From Bacteroidales bacterium (GTDB lineage Bacteria; Bacteroidota; Bacteroidia; Bacteroidales; P3), in NCBI GenBank assembly GCA_017962615.1, contig JAGCUZ010000051.1, forward strand, positions 1 through 57,485: a stretch of DNA of 57,485 bases. Reading direction: 5' to 3'. A model generated the notes under the pieces. That model ran no database searches. It had not been told where the DNA came from and was given only the letters and a program-made list of their open reading frames with translations. Below are positions 1-8,089 of the stretch, piece after piece; positions within the stretch are counted from its first letter, which is position 1; the number at the start of each line of letters is the position of its first letter. The translations under genes were made by a program, and so were the position numbers.

Positions 1-386
1 AGCATACATGAATCATGTAGATAGAAGATTGTATCATCGGGACACACCTTTTGGTACAGATATAGGTATTCCGGTATCCTTATTGTATCATAAAAGAATC
101 CCTCATACAGCGAAGACACCTTGGTCAGTGCTGTAAGTCCCTTTATTTTCAGGGGTTCATTTGTCACAAATCTTTTGGCAACATATCTTCCTGTAACAGG
201 GGTTGTTATTTCCAGATAGCAGTCCCAGCCGTTCAGGTAGCATTCGCATGTATCGTACCATTGGTTGTAGAAATAATTGCGATGACGGTTTGGAATTGTG
301 TCGCAGTTTGGACAAGGTGTTGCTGTTTGTCCAAAAATCTGGACAGTTGTGACTAATAATAGTGTTAGTGTAAAATAACGTTTCAT
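1..386 (-). CDS. Secreted protein of unknown function, C-terminus cut off by window edge
   Basis: An open frame runs from an ATG at 386 to the window edge, about 128 residues with no stop. It opens with a typical Sec signal peptide (MKRYFTLTLLLV..., cleavage likely after IFGQ). The mature part is rich in Cys, Tyr and Trp (for example PCPNC and CECYLNGW) and matches no family I recognise. The neighbour at 438-2003 has the same strand, a signal peptide and the same A+T-rich composition, so the two may be related surface or secreted proteins. The start is fixed by the signal peptide. Confidence 0.7.
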   Translation of the reverse strand, partial: MKRYFTLTLLLVTTVQIFGQTATPCPNCDTIPNRHRNYFYNQWYDTCECYLNGWDCYLEITTPVTGRYVAKRFVTNEPLKIKGLTALTKVSSLYEGFFYDTIRIPEYLYLYQKVCPDDTIFYLHDSCM

Positions 387-437
387 AATATTTATATTTT
401 GATCGTTAGTGTTTGGTTTTGCAAATAGTCATGATTA

Positions 438-2003
438 TCAATAGCTACAATAGCTTGTCGGACAGTAATTCGTATAAACGATAGGAATTGCCGTGACAGG
501 GAAATTCGTGGGATCGTGAGCATAACGATGGTTTATACTGAAAGGCTTGTTAGTCAATGTGGATATAGTGATATTGGCAGATGGGGCTTTTGAATAATTA
601 TTGTCCATACAGTCTTGTGACAATATATTTGTAAAATATCTGTGATAGCCTAATTTTACATAGAAGTCTGAACTAGTGGTTGGATGCAGGCCACCCAAGG
701 CGAAGCCCCAGAACCCATTGTTTCCTACAACATTGTACCGACACACAGAATTAACCTTATTTGTACAATATAATATATATAAGGGATTCACAATGTTGTT
801 CCATTTTTCGGTGTACATCCAGCTGTTCTGTGACCCATCATGAGTCAACAAAACTGTAGCCGTGGTGTCTGGCAGGCTGCAAACATCCTTCAATGTCCCC
901 GCATTCAAAATGTATGAACCATCCAAAATAGTTGTGTTCTGAATTTTGAATCTTAAGGAGAATAATCCGTCATAATATGTAATACCGTTGTCAATGTTTT
1001 GGGCATTGAATGACAGAACGGAATTGTCAGCCCCCATGGGACTTAATCTCACAGGTAGGGAAAAGGTTGTCGAATTAAGGTTGTATGGATTTGCTGCGGG
1101 GCTAATAATAGTGTGTGCATCAAATAAATAGGCTGTTTTTGTAAATTGCATTCCCCCAAAATAGAAATAGTATTCCTGACTATTGCGACGAAGCCAAATC
1201 GTATGGTAGTCGTTGGTAAAAACGGAGGCTGTAATTATTGAAGTACCTTCCTTTATGATATCAACCACCTTTTCCGTAGAATTAACGGGCGGTGTCCTGA
1301 TATTATTATCCCATCTTATTTCGCCATTACATTCTGGATAAAACTTTACTCGTGCCACAGTAGATGCTCTGAAAGCGGTATCCTTCGGTAATCCAACTAT
1401 GTCTAATACCGCGTTTTCTTTGAATACGTTCTGACATACGCCCTGATAATACCCATTGGTCTCGGTATAGGCCACCATCTTATAAAGACTTTTGCAGCCT
1501 TCAATATTTCTTACGTAAACTGATCCTGGTGCCGTGGTTTGAAAAACTGTATCAATATAAAACAACCCAACGAAACCATCTGAGTCAACACGTGGGATCC
1601 ATTGCATTTGGTAGTAATATCCTGTATCTCTGGTATATGTTCCACAAAAAACGCAGAAGTTCACAGGAGTCTGTGCAGCATTATCTCTGTGTAAAGTCAC
1701 GAATTGCGCATCATGTACCCTGTAACCACTAGGCAATTCGCAAATCTTTCTCAATAGACTCATTGTAGTGTCAGTGACGTATATTGTTGTTGCCGATGAT
1801 GCATTGGGGTTGGTGCTTTGGCTGGCAGAAATATTATGCTCAAAAACAAATAGTAATTTGTCGTTATTATTTCTAACTAGAACATTTTCTGTATAAACAG
1901 GATATGACGTTGCCCTAGAAATAGTCTGAGCAGAAACCGTCATATCTATAAGAGCCACAAACATTACTAAAAATATCAGCTGTACTATTGTCTTTCTTTT
2001 CAT
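438..2003 (-). CDS. Secreted protein of unknown function (521 aa)
   Basis: The protein starts with a clear signal peptide (MKRKTIVQLIFLVMFVALI..., cleavage likely after VSAQ) and continues as a Tyr-, Asn- and Thr-rich sequence typical of exported Bacteroidales proteins. I see no lipobox, no transmembrane segment after the signal and no T9SS sorting domain (no YPNP-type motif). The phrases that read like formatted text descriptors of beta-rich repeats (LYIDTVF, LYILYCTN) do not point to a known fold. Base composition is visibly A+T-richer than the housekeeping genes of the window, which fits a recently acquired or fast-evolving accessory gene. Function unknown. Confidence 0.75.
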   Translation of the reverse strand: MKRKTIVQLIFLVMFVALIDMTVSAQTISRATSYPVYTENVLVRNNNDKLLFVFEHNISASQSTNPNASSATTIYVTDTTMSLLRKICELPSGYRVHDAQFVTLHRDNAAQTPVNFCVFCGTYTRDTGYYYQMQWIPRVDSDGFVGLFYIDTVFQTTAPGSVYVRNIEGCKSLYKMVAYTETNGYYQGVCQNVFKENAVLDIVGLPKDTAFRASTVARVKFYPECNGEIRWDNNIRTPPVNSTEKVVDIIKEGTSIITASVFTNDYHTIWLRRNSQEYYFYFGGMQFTKTAYLFDAHTIISPAANPYNLNSTTFSLPVRLSPMGADNSVLSFNAQNIDNGITYYDGLFSLRFKIQNTTILDGSYILNAGTLKDVCSLPDTTATVLLTHDGSQNSWMYTEKWNNIVNPLYILYCTNKVNSVCRYNVVGNNGFWGFALGGLHPTTSSDFYVKLGYHRYFTNILSQDCMDNNYSKAPSANITISTLTNKPFSINHRYAHDPTNFPVTAIPIVYTNYCPTSYCSY

Positions 2004-2133
2004 AAATCATTGTTTTAAAGTTCATTTTTGTGCAGTCCTCGTGAAGAAAAATATCATGTATACAATACAGACGGCGGTTCCTCGTTATTATTAAGGACTG
2101 CGGATTCTTATTCTGCGTCTTGGGTGCACCTTT

Positions 2134-2223
2134 GCAGGGAAGAGTGAATTATATGTTGTGAAAGTTCAAAACACTCTCCCTGCGTCGGCACCCTCTTTTT
2201 ATAGCCCGCACATGCCGACGCAG
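2134..2223. repeat. Two overlapping inverted repeats in the spacer 2004-2309
   Basis: The first stem pairs 2134-2146 (GCAGGGAAGAGTG) with 2172-2183, one base bulged. The second pairs 2180-2190 (CTGCGTCGGCA) with 2213-2223, 11 of 11 bases. They share 2180-2183, so both cannot form at once, as in an attenuator or a folded mobile element. The spacer lies between two leftward genes: it would be the 3' region of 2310-2732 and the leader of 438-2003. No U-tract follows the second stem. The rest of 2004-2309 shows nothing else. Confidence 0.5.
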
Positions 2224-2309
2224 TAGACATGTGGATGGGCTTGGTTAGATGAATTTCATAGGCATTAATGGTTTTGTGCAAACTGTATTATGGTTTGCTG
2301 TTATTAGAT

Positions 2310-2732
2310 TTACTTGACGGCAATGCAGGTGTATACTCCTGTTTCTTCGTTGTATTCAATTGTTACATCGTACCCTTGCGAATGCATGTTATCACACCAT
2401 GTGAAAGCGGCGGCTTTGTCGGTTGTAGTGTAGGTGACTACTTCCTTGGAGGCTGAGACTTGTGTTGTGCGGTTTCCATTGAGAATCCGGACTGTGTAGC
2501 CACGCTCTGCCAATGCCAGCATACGGTAGAGGAAGTCGTTCCACGCCTCCTCACCTACAAGCTTTTCCTGGCGCAGCTCGCCGTTAACGGTGTAGTGCAC
2601 GTGGCGCACTGCGCCAACCTCGGCAACGCTCGTCTGGGGTTCGACCATTGTTTCTTTCTGACAGCCTGCGGCCATCGTTCCAAGCACTGCTATGAGTGCT
2701 AACGCTTTGATTGTTCTGCTTTTCTTAACCAT
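2310..2732 (-). CDS. Small lipoprotein of unknown function (140 aa)
   Basis: The N-terminus has a lipoprotein signal: charged MVKKSR, hydrophobic stretch, then lipobox MAAGC with Cys24 as predicted lipidation site. The mature domain of about 115 residues has no motif I recognise; it alternates beta-like stretches (VRHVHYTVNGE, YDVTIEYNEE). It overlaps the end of the upstream gene 2699-3262 by 34 bases, so the two are translated from one message, and the message probably starts at the sigma-factor gene. Likely sits in the inner leaflet of the outer membrane or the periplasm. Confidence 0.75.
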   Translation of the reverse strand: MVKKSRTIKALALIAVLGTMAAGCQKETMVEPQTSVAEVGAVRHVHYTVNGELRQEKLVGEEAWNDFLYRMLALAERGYTVRILNGNRTTQVSASKEVVTYTTTDKAAAFTWCDNMHSQGYDVTIEYNEETGVYTCIAVK

Positions 2733-3262
2733 GTGTTTGAATTTGTTTTATTGGGGTTGTTGGAAATGTTATATTCATAAGACATGTTCGACACTGCCTT
2801 GATCTGGGCAGAATCGGTTATTTTTAATATGCATATAAAACGCCTGGGACGTGACGTGTACATAATGTTGTTGTTTAGTCCGTCAACGGTATCCACGGGT
2901 AATGCTGGATGTTTTTTGTTGATAGTCTTTATGGATATCTTGTTGCTGTCGCCGCAATAAAGATGCTCGTATTCTTTGGGAACTACAGGAATATAGAAGT
3001 CGTGTTGCAGAATGTCCCAGCCTGCATCGTTTGCAGCCTCGAGCAGCGTAATGTCAACAGTGACAGTATCGTTGACACGATAGTCCTTCAGGAATGCCGC
3101 TCTGATGCCGTCAACGTCCTTGTATCTGGAATATTCCTCGCTCACTGCCAAAGACGGGAAGAACCAGTACCATCGCTTCCACAGCGTGATGGCGGCAAAT
3201 TCCACGACTACGGCCAATAACAGCCACAGCCAGAAATGTTTTGCAAGTTTTGTGTTATTCAT
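2699..3262 (-). CDS. Single-pass membrane protein of unknown function (187 aa)
   Basis: Residues about 8-30 form one hydrophobic segment (FWLWLLLAVVVEFAAITLW) near the N-terminus, followed by a soluble domain of about 150 residues with no recognisable family motif. The topology suggests an inner-membrane anchored periplasmic domain. It is the third gene of a tight leftward set (sigma factor, small membrane protein, this gene, lipoprotein), overlapping the lipoprotein gene by 34 bases. The C-terminal tail is Asn/Lys-rich. Whether it takes part in signal sensing for the sigma factor is only an inference from position. Confidence 0.7.
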   Translation of the reverse strand: MNNTKLAKHFWLWLLLAVVVEFAAITLWKRWYWFFPSLAVSEEYSRYKDVDGIRAAFLKDYRVNDTVTVDITLLEAANDAGWDILQHDFYIPVVPKEYEHLYCGDSNKISIKTINKKHPALPVDTVDGLNNNIMYTSRPRRFICILKITDSAQIKAVSNMSYEYNISNNPNKTNSNTWLRKAEQSKR

Positions 3263-3302
3263 ACTATTTATTGGCGATTCTTATTAATAGAGTCCATGGT
3301 TC

Positions 3303-3608
3303 TTAAACGGCCTCGGGTCGGTATATCGCTGTATGGACGGCTTTGTACGCATGTGCGGTGTCTATGGCGCCGTAAAGAGTCGATGCTGTATGTACCTGAG
3401 GCTGGGCATAGGCTGAGCCCGCAGTGGCAGAGACGAGAACAACGACACAAACCGCTACGGCTGTGCGGAACAGCCTGACACGGTGGCGGTAGCGGGCGCA
3501 GCGCTCCTCGAGGCCCACGGAGTGTTGGGCGGCGAGGGCGAGAATCATGGCGCGGTCGGCATCGGTGAGCGGCCGCAGGGGTTGTCGGGGTGTGGTGTGT
3601 GTTTTCAT
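3303..3608 (-). CDS. Small single-pass membrane protein, candidate partner of the sigma factor
   Basis: This 101-residue protein has an N-terminal cytoplasmic half of about 47 residues, Arg- and His-rich, containing the phrase LTDADRAMILAL. One transmembrane helix follows (TAVAVCVVVLVSATAG) and then a short outside tail. Its ATG overlaps the TGA of the sigma gene (ATGA, 3605-3608), so translation is coupled. Small membrane proteins coupled to ECF sigma genes are often anti-sigma factors. This one lacks the zinc-binding HxxxCxxC motif of the ZAS family, so the role is inferred from context only. Confidence 0.65.
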   Translation of the reverse strand: MKTHTTPRQPLRPLTDADRAMILALAAQHSVGLEERCARYRHRVRLFRTAVAVCVVVLVSATAGSAYAQPQVHTASTLYGAIDTAHAYKAVHTAIYRPEAV

Positions 3609-4132
3609 TTCTTGTATTTTTTACGCAGTTCGTTGATTATGCGGTAGCGCAGCTGGACGACGCTGCGCTGCTTGATGTTGAGTTGTTGGGCTATCTCGTC
3701 GTCGTCGAATCCGTCGGCCATCAGCAGGAAGGCTCGGCGCTCGTGGTCGGTCAGCTCGTCGGCCATGGCCTCGATGCAGTCGCGCGCGCCGTTGTCGACG
3801 GGCTCGGCTATGTTGTCGGCCATCCAGCCGTCGAGGGGCAGCAGCTTCCAGGCTTTGCGGTAGTAGCTGAAGTTGGAGTAGGCGGCACGGCACTGCCAGT
3901 ACACCCAGGCCGTCTCCTGCAGGGGCGCGGCCCCGGGCTTAAGCCTGTCGGCCCGCCGCCATAGCCACAGGTAGCACTCCTGCTGCAGCTCTGCACACAG
4001 CCGCTTGTCGCCATAGGCGCGCAGCTTGCAGAAATGCTCTATGAGCGCCTTGTGCCTGGTGACGAGGCTCTGGAACTGCCGGTAGTATGTCATTCTGTCG
4101 CTCTGCATGGTTTTGTGTCGGCCGACGGGCAT
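3605..4132 (-). CDS. ECF-like RNA polymerase sigma-70 family factor
   Basis: The C-terminal part (about residues 118-172) is a good region-4 helix-turn-helix: an acidic-hydrophobic lead-in (ELTDHERRAFLLMADG), then DDEIAQQLNIKQRSV and a basic end. The N-terminal part corresponds to region 2 but is weakly conserved. The length (175 aa) is usual for ECF sigma factors. A second in-frame ATG at about 4108 (MQSDRM) could be the real start. It heads a four-gene cassette with a coupled small membrane protein. In Bacteroidota, ECF factors usually answer envelope or nutrient signals through membrane partners; the signal here is unknown. Confidence 0.75.
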   Translation of the reverse strand: MPVGRHKTMQSDRMTYYRQFQSLVTRHKALIEHFCKLRAYGDKRLCAELQQECYLWLWRRADRLKPGAAPLQETAWVYWQCRAAYSNFSYYRKAWKLLPLDGWMADNIAEPVDNGARDCIEAMADELTDHERRAFLLMADGFDDDEIAQQLNIKQRSVVQLRYRIINELRKKYKK

Positions 4133-4200
4133 TGTGACGCTTCTCTATAATATAATAGGAATCTCGAAGGCAAAAAGTCTACAAGGGCACAAAAAATTTT

Positions 4201-4300
4201 CAATCAGAACTATCAGAACTGTCATAATTTTTTCTCAATCAGAATATTCTCAATCAGAACTGTCAGAATTTTTCTCAATCAGAACTAAAAGAACGAAAAG
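4201..4300. repeat. Degenerate tandem repeats built on CAATCAGAACT
   Basis: About five imperfect copies of a 10-12 base unit (CAATCAGAACT, ATCAGAACTGTCA, CAATCAGAATATTCT and variants) stand in a row, separated by T-rich runs. The end of the array (AACGAAAAGAA near 4291-4301) reappears inverted at 4589-4599 inside the 66-base duplication, so 4201-4724 is roughly bracketed by inverted material. It lies upstream of the sigma gene and could hold its control region. No coding function. Confidence 0.6.
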
Positions 4301-4336
4301 AAATATGATTACTATATGTTATGTCTACAACTGAGG

Positions 4337-4355
4337 GCGCGTACCTTCGGCACGC
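4337..4355. repeat. REP-like hairpin, isolated copy
   Basis: The sequence GCGTACCTTCGGCACGC folds into a 7-pair hairpin with one A-C mismatch. It belongs to the same family as the hairpins of the 45-46.5 kb cluster (GCGTACC, short loop, GGCACGC). The rest of the gap 4302-4587 is G+C-rich, carries open frames on several strands with no family likeness, and I see no gene in it. Confidence 0.55.
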
Positions 4356-4587
4356 ATTGTTTTATGGTCATTTTAGGCCCCAGACTGCGCTTCGCTTGTC
4401 AGGGGTTATTGAAATTAAGTCCCTCCGGGACTTTGTTCCCAGTTGCCTCGTTAAGTTCGGCAGGCTTGCCACGCAGCCTTCGGCAGTCAAGGGTTTGCTC
4501 TGCAGCTCGCGAGGTACACCAATTGAGGGCAAGCCCATACGGGGCTATTAGGTGAAGAATATAGTATCCATAAAAGAGTTTCTGATA

Positions 4588-4724
4588 GTTCTTTTCGTTG
4601 CTCATTAGTTTTATTGATTCAAAAGGTATTCGCAGGCATACCACTGATTGAGAATATGGTTCTTTTCGTTGCTCATTAGTTTTATTGATTCAAAAGGTAT
4701 TCGCAGGCATACCACTGACTGAGA
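4588..4724. repeat. 66-base tandem duplication
   Basis: Bases 4588-4653 and 4659-4724 are almost identical (unit begins GTTCTTTTCGTTGCTC and ends in CCACTGATTGAGA or CCACTGACTGAGA), giving a 71-base period. The near identity suggests a recent slippage or unequal-crossover event. The pair sits just beyond the terminator of the OmpA-family gene. Confidence 0.75.
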
Positions 4725-4734
4725 TAAGAAAAAA

Positions 4735-4766
4735 GAAAACGGGCCCCGCGGTGGGGGTCCGTTTTC
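4735..4766 (-). terminator. Intrinsic terminator of the OmpA-family gene
   Basis: A 13-base stem (4735-4747 with 4754-4766, one G-T type mismatch) with a six-base loop is followed, reading leftward, by TTTTTTCTT at 4734-4726. It lies 33 bases beyond the stop of the gene at 4799. Confidence 0.85.
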
Positions 4767-4798
4767 TTACGTGTTATGATTGGTAAATAACGTTGGGG

Positions 4799-6067
4799 TT
4801 ATTTTGCAATCAGGGTGATTTCAGCACGACGGTTGTTGGCGCGGCCTTCCTCGGTGGCGTTGGTGTCGATCGGGTACTTGCTGCCTTTGCCTTCCTTGGT
4901 CATGCGCGAAGCGTTGATGCCACGCTCGAGGAAGTAGTTGTACACAACCAGGGCACGACGCTCGGAGAGCGGCTGGTTGACCTTGTCGGTGGCGGTGTTG
5001 TCGGTGTGGCCAACGATTCTGACGTTCATGTCGGGGAAGATCTTGAGGATCTTGACGACGGCGTCGAGCTGGCGTGTGGCGTCGTCGCTGAGGACGGTGT
5101 CGTTGAGCTCGAAGTTGACCTTGACGGCATAGCCGTAGATGTCGTCGCTGCCATCGTTGTTGGCGTTGTCCTTAGCAGGACGGCCGTTGGCGTCCTTCAG
5201 TGCGTTGTAGACCTCGTCTTTGCTCACCTGGCCGGGTTTCTCGGTGGGAACCTCTTTGACGACTTCCTTGACGACTTCTTTCTCGACGGTGCGGACAACC
5301 TCAACAGGAACCTCAACAGCCTTGGGGCAGTGGCAGGCGCGTTTCAGCGGGAAGCCGAGACGTATGGCGGCCTCGACGCCTCTGTTGTAGCGTTTGCCTT
5401 CGGCCTCGTATACGTTGGTGTTAAGACGGTCGGCCTCGCGGTCCATCTCGACCTCGGAGAAGGTGTTGATGAAGCCCAGGTTGTAGCCCACCTCGAAGCC
5501 GAGGGTGATGGTGCGGTTGGTCATTTCGATGGGGAAGTTCATACCGAAAGCGCCGTAGCCGCTGAAGTCGTACTTGGCGATGCTGCCGGTGGAGAGCTCG
5601 GTGGAGACCTCGCCGGTGGCGTTGGAGTTATAGGTCACGTTGCCATAGCGTGCCATGCCGAAGGTGGGAGCAATGAGGAGGTAGGGGCGCACTTTGCTCT
5701 CGCGGCAGAAGGTGTAGACTATGGGGAGGCGGAAGTCATAGTAGAAGGCGTTCATCTTGTAGTTGATGTCGGCCCAGTCGAGCTTGACACCGCGACCGAT
5801 GTAGTTGAACTCGGGACGGAGAGAGAGACCGTTGTTGAAGGCTATGTCGAGGAACATGCCGAAGTTGGGGCGCACATAGACCGAGTGGTCGTAGAGCTCG
5901 TTGTAACGGTCGTAGGTGTAGTGCATGTTGGCGAAGTTGACGCCGCCCTTGAAACCGAAGGTGAGGCGGTCGTTGAAGGTGCCATATTCTTCATTTGTGG
6001 CCTTGTTCTGGGCAAAGGCGACAGTGGCCATGCAACCAAGGAGAGCAAGTAAAAAAATACGTTTCAT
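4799..6067 (-). CDS. OmpA-family outer-membrane protein with PorT-like barrel and peptidoglycan-binding domain
   Basis: A signal peptide (MKRIFLLALLGCMATVAFAQ) leads to a beta-rich region of about 220 residues that reads like the PorT/OMP_b-brl barrel (GFKGGVNFANMHY, then FEVGYNLG). After a charged Val/Glu/Lys repeat linker (about 245-275) comes an OmpA-like C-terminal domain. It contains VRIVGHTDNTATDKVNQ, LSERRALVVYNYF and GRANNRRAEI, the residues that hold diaminopimelate in peptidoglycan. Such proteins tie the outer membrane to the cell wall and are usually abundant. It is followed by a strong terminator. Confidence 0.9.
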   Translation of the reverse strand: MKRIFLLALLGCMATVAFAQNKATNEEYGTFNDRLTFGFKGGVNFANMHYTYDRYNELYDHSVYVRPNFGMFLDIAFNNGLSLRPEFNYIGRGVKLDWADINYKMNAFYYDFRLPIVYTFCRESKVRPYLLIAPTFGMARYGNVTYNSNATGEVSTELSTGSIAKYDFSGYGAFGMNFPIEMTNRTITLGFEVGYNLGFINTFSEVEMDREADRLNTNVYEAEGKRYNRGVEAAIRLGFPLKRACHCPKAVEVPVEVVRTVEKEVVKEVVKEVPTEKPGQVSKDEVYNALKDANGRPAKDNANNDGSDDIYGYAVKVNFELNDTVLSDDATRQLDAVVKILKIFPDMNVRIVGHTDNTATDKVNQPLSERRALVVYNYFLERGINASRMTKEGKGSKYPIDTNATEEGRANNRRAEITLIAK

Positions 6068-6112
6068 ATCCTGTATTGTTTATTTTAAAAGTTAGACAAA
6101 ATCAAAAACAAG

Positions 6113-6868
6113 TCACTTTTTCAACATGTCTTCGGTGAGCCAGTGGCATTTGGAAGCCATGCCGTCGCCATCGCGATAGACGCGGTAGTAGTTGACACGC
6201 ATGAGGTCGTTGTTGGCATCCTGCTTGTCGAGCATGACGAAGCAGATCTCGTAGTCTTTCACGCCTTCATCGGTCCAGGTGCCGGAGATGATGGTGGCTT
6301 TGCGGAAGGTCTTGCCGTCGGTGAACTGGCCGTCCTCATAGAAATAGACTGTGAAGTCGTTGCCTTCGCCGATGATCTGGGCCTCGCCGGAGTAGGAGGT
6401 GGAGCTGCCCTGACGCTCGTAGTACTGAACGATGTTGGAGCTGGACTGGCCAACGAAAGCGAAGTAGACGTCGTCGAAGCGGTCGCCAGGATTGTAGAGG
6501 CTGTCGGAGGCATAGACGAGGAGCTCAGGAGAGCAGACGAACTGGGCGGAGATGAGGTCGCGAGTGGTCACAGTGCCTTCGCTGCCGTCGCCCGGGTTGC
6601 CGCCGTTACCGTTGCCGCCGTCGTTGTTGGGGACGTGGAGGGTGTCGGTAATCATGACCGGGGGGGTGAGACCCTGATGAATCTGCATCACCGAAGTGGA
6701 GGTGATGGCGTTGATCACCTCAGTGGGGATCACCGTCGATGAAATTGTGCCATCCGGCACCGGAAGAATCAGTGTGTCGTCCGATTCTTTGAGACAGCTG
6801 GTTGCGCAGAGTGCCACAACAGCAGATAGGGCGAGAGCCCTAAAACAGTTCAATTTTCTGACTTTCAT
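6113..6868 (-). CDS. Lipoprotein of unknown function with glycine-asparagine linker (251 aa)
   Basis: The lipoprotein signal ends in the lipobox ATSC (Cys25). A Thr/Val-rich stretch and a Gly/Asn linker (NNDGGNGNGGNPGDG, about residues 80-95) precede a C-terminal domain of about 150 residues. That domain has no motif I recognise, though it looks like a single beta-sandwich. The gene sits 45 bases upstream of the OmpA-family gene on the same strand, has its own TAnnTTTG promoter, and may be co-transcribed with its neighbour. The Gly-Asn linker design recurs in the lipoprotein at 47548-48402. Confidence 0.75.
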   Translation of the reverse strand: MKVRKLNCFRALALSAVVALCATSCLKESDDTLILPVPDGTISSTVIPTEVINAITSTSVMQIHQGLTPPVMITDTLHVPNNDGGNGNGGNPGDGSEGTVTTRDLISAQFVCSPELLVYASDSLYNPGDRFDDVYFAFVGQSSSNIVQYYERQGSSTSYSGEAQIIGEGNDFTVYFYEDGQFTDGKTFRKATIISGTWTDEGVKDYEICFVMLDKQDANNDLMRVNYYRVYRDGDGMASKCHWLTEDMLKK

Positions 6869-6915
6869 GGTTTAATAATTTATTTTTTAGAATTAATTTA
6901 CTCTATTTCAATTTG

Positions 6916-6938
6916 CAAATATACACACTTTTTTTGAA
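6916..6938 (-). promoter_or_regulatory. Bacteroidota-type promoter for the lipoprotein/OmpA pair
   Basis: Reading leftward, TATATTTG (6923-6916) matches the -7 consensus TAnnTTTG, about 48 bases before the ATG at 6868. The rest of 6869-7039 holds a weak hairpin (6972-6976 with 6983-6987) that could help end dusB transcription. Confidence 0.6.
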
Positions 6939-7039
6939 TTAGCACAGAAAAAAGTAAAAAGAGGCATTCTGGGTGCTCGCGGGCACCTGTCGCGGCGGGT
7001 GGCAAGGCGGCGGCAACGGGCGGCTGGCCGAGGGTGTGC

Positions 7040-8029
7040 TCAACCGAAATGCTGCGCCACTTCGTGAAGCAGGGCTTCGATGTCGGCCACGGTCGTAAGC
7101 TCCACGAGGCGAGTGCGGTAAGGCTTGAAGTGGGGTATGGAGCGGAAGTAGCCTGCATAGTGTTTGCGCATCTCGATAACCGCCGCACGCTCGCCCTTGT
7201 CGGCGGCAGCGGCGCGCAGGTGCTCGATGCACACGGCGGCACGCTCGGCAACGGTGGGCTCGTGGTAAGCCCCTTCGCGCATGTAGGCCTTGGCCTGTCC
7301 GAAAATCCACGGGTTGCCTATGGCGGCACGGCCAATAAGCACGCCGTCAACACCATAGCGGTCTCGGGCTTTGGCCACCTGCTGCGGTGTCTTCAGGTCG
7401 CCGTTGCCGAACACGGGGATATGCAACCTGCTGTTTTCTTTGACTTTGGCGAGGAGTGCCCAGTCGGCGGTGCCGCTGTACATCTGGGTCTTGGTGCGTG
7501 CATGTATGCTAATGGCCGCCACGCCAATGTCTTGCAGCTGCTCGGCGAGGGTGACGATGGGCTTGTCGCTCTCGTCGTAGCCCAGGCGCGTCTTCACCGT
7601 GAGCGGCAGCTTGGCGCGCTTCACTAACACACTTGTTATATGCAACATAGCGGGTATGTCTTTCAGTATTCCCGACCCTGCGCCGCGTCCCGCCACCTTG
7701 CGCACGGGGCAGCCCCAGTTGATGTCGATGAAGTCGGGCTTCGCCTCCTCGACAATGTCCACGCAGCGCAGCATGGAGTCCTCGTCGGCCCCAAATATCT
7801 GTATGCCAATGGGTCGCTGCTCCTCGGTGAAGCACATCTTGCGGCGGCTCTTCACCGCGTCGCGCACCAGCGCATCGGACGAAATGAACTCGGTTACAAG
7901 CACATCGGCCCCGTGCTGCTTGCACACCTGACGGAACGACAGGTCGGTGATGTCGTCCATGGGCGACAAAAACAGCGGAAAATCAGGCAAAATCAACGAG
8001 CCGACAGCAGGCATAAAGTTTTTACACAA
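7040..8029 (-). CDS. dusB: tRNA-dihydrouridine synthase (DusB-type)
   Basis: This FMN enzyme reduces specific uridines in the tRNA D-loop using NADPH. The sequence shows the TIM-barrel signature: LSPMDDITDLSFRQ near the N-terminus, the catalytic cysteine in DINWGCPVRKV (Cys107), and the flavin phosphate-binding part VFGNGDL followed by GVDGVLIGRAAIGNPW. Length 329 aa is usual for the family. Start taken at the ATG at 8029. It is transcribed away from cdd from a shared 60-base spacer. An exact assignment to DusB rather than another Dus group rests on overall likeness. Confidence 0.9.
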   Translation of the reverse strand: MCKNFMPAVGSLILPDFPLFLSPMDDITDLSFRQVCKQHGADVLVTEFISSDALVRDAVKSRRKMCFTEEQRPIGIQIFGADEDSMLRCVDIVEEAKPDFIDINWGCPVRKVAGRGAGSGILKDIPAMLHITSVLVKRAKLPLTVKTRLGYDESDKPIVTLAEQLQDIGVAAISIHARTKTQMYSGTADWALLAKVKENSRLHIPVFGNGDLKTPQQVAKARDRYGVDGVLIGRAAIGNPWIFGQAKAYMREGAYHEPTVAERAAVCIEHLRAAAADKGERAAVIEMRKHYAGYFRSIPHFKPYRTRLVELTTVADIEALLHEVAQHFG

Positions 8030-8066
8030 TAAATTAAGTCAATAACCGTAATATATTCCGAACATG

Positions 8067-8074
8067 CAAAAATA
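8067..8074 (-). promoter_or_regulatory. Promoter -7 element of dusB
   Basis: TATTTTTG reading leftward, 38 bases before the dusB start, fits TAnnTTTG. The 60-base spacer must also hold the cdd promoter, which I cannot place. Confidence 0.5.
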
Positions 8075-8089
8075 AGATTATTTTTCGAA

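Noticed and set aside
3268-3450. Alternative leftward frame overlapping the small membrane protein gene
   Set aside because: It lies in another frame of the coupled gene 3303-3608, which has the ATGA overlap and a clear transmembrane helix.
4316-4644. Small open frames on both strands in the spacer before the OmpA-family gene
   Set aside because: They overlap each other and run through repeats and a REP-like hairpin; no signal, start or family support.
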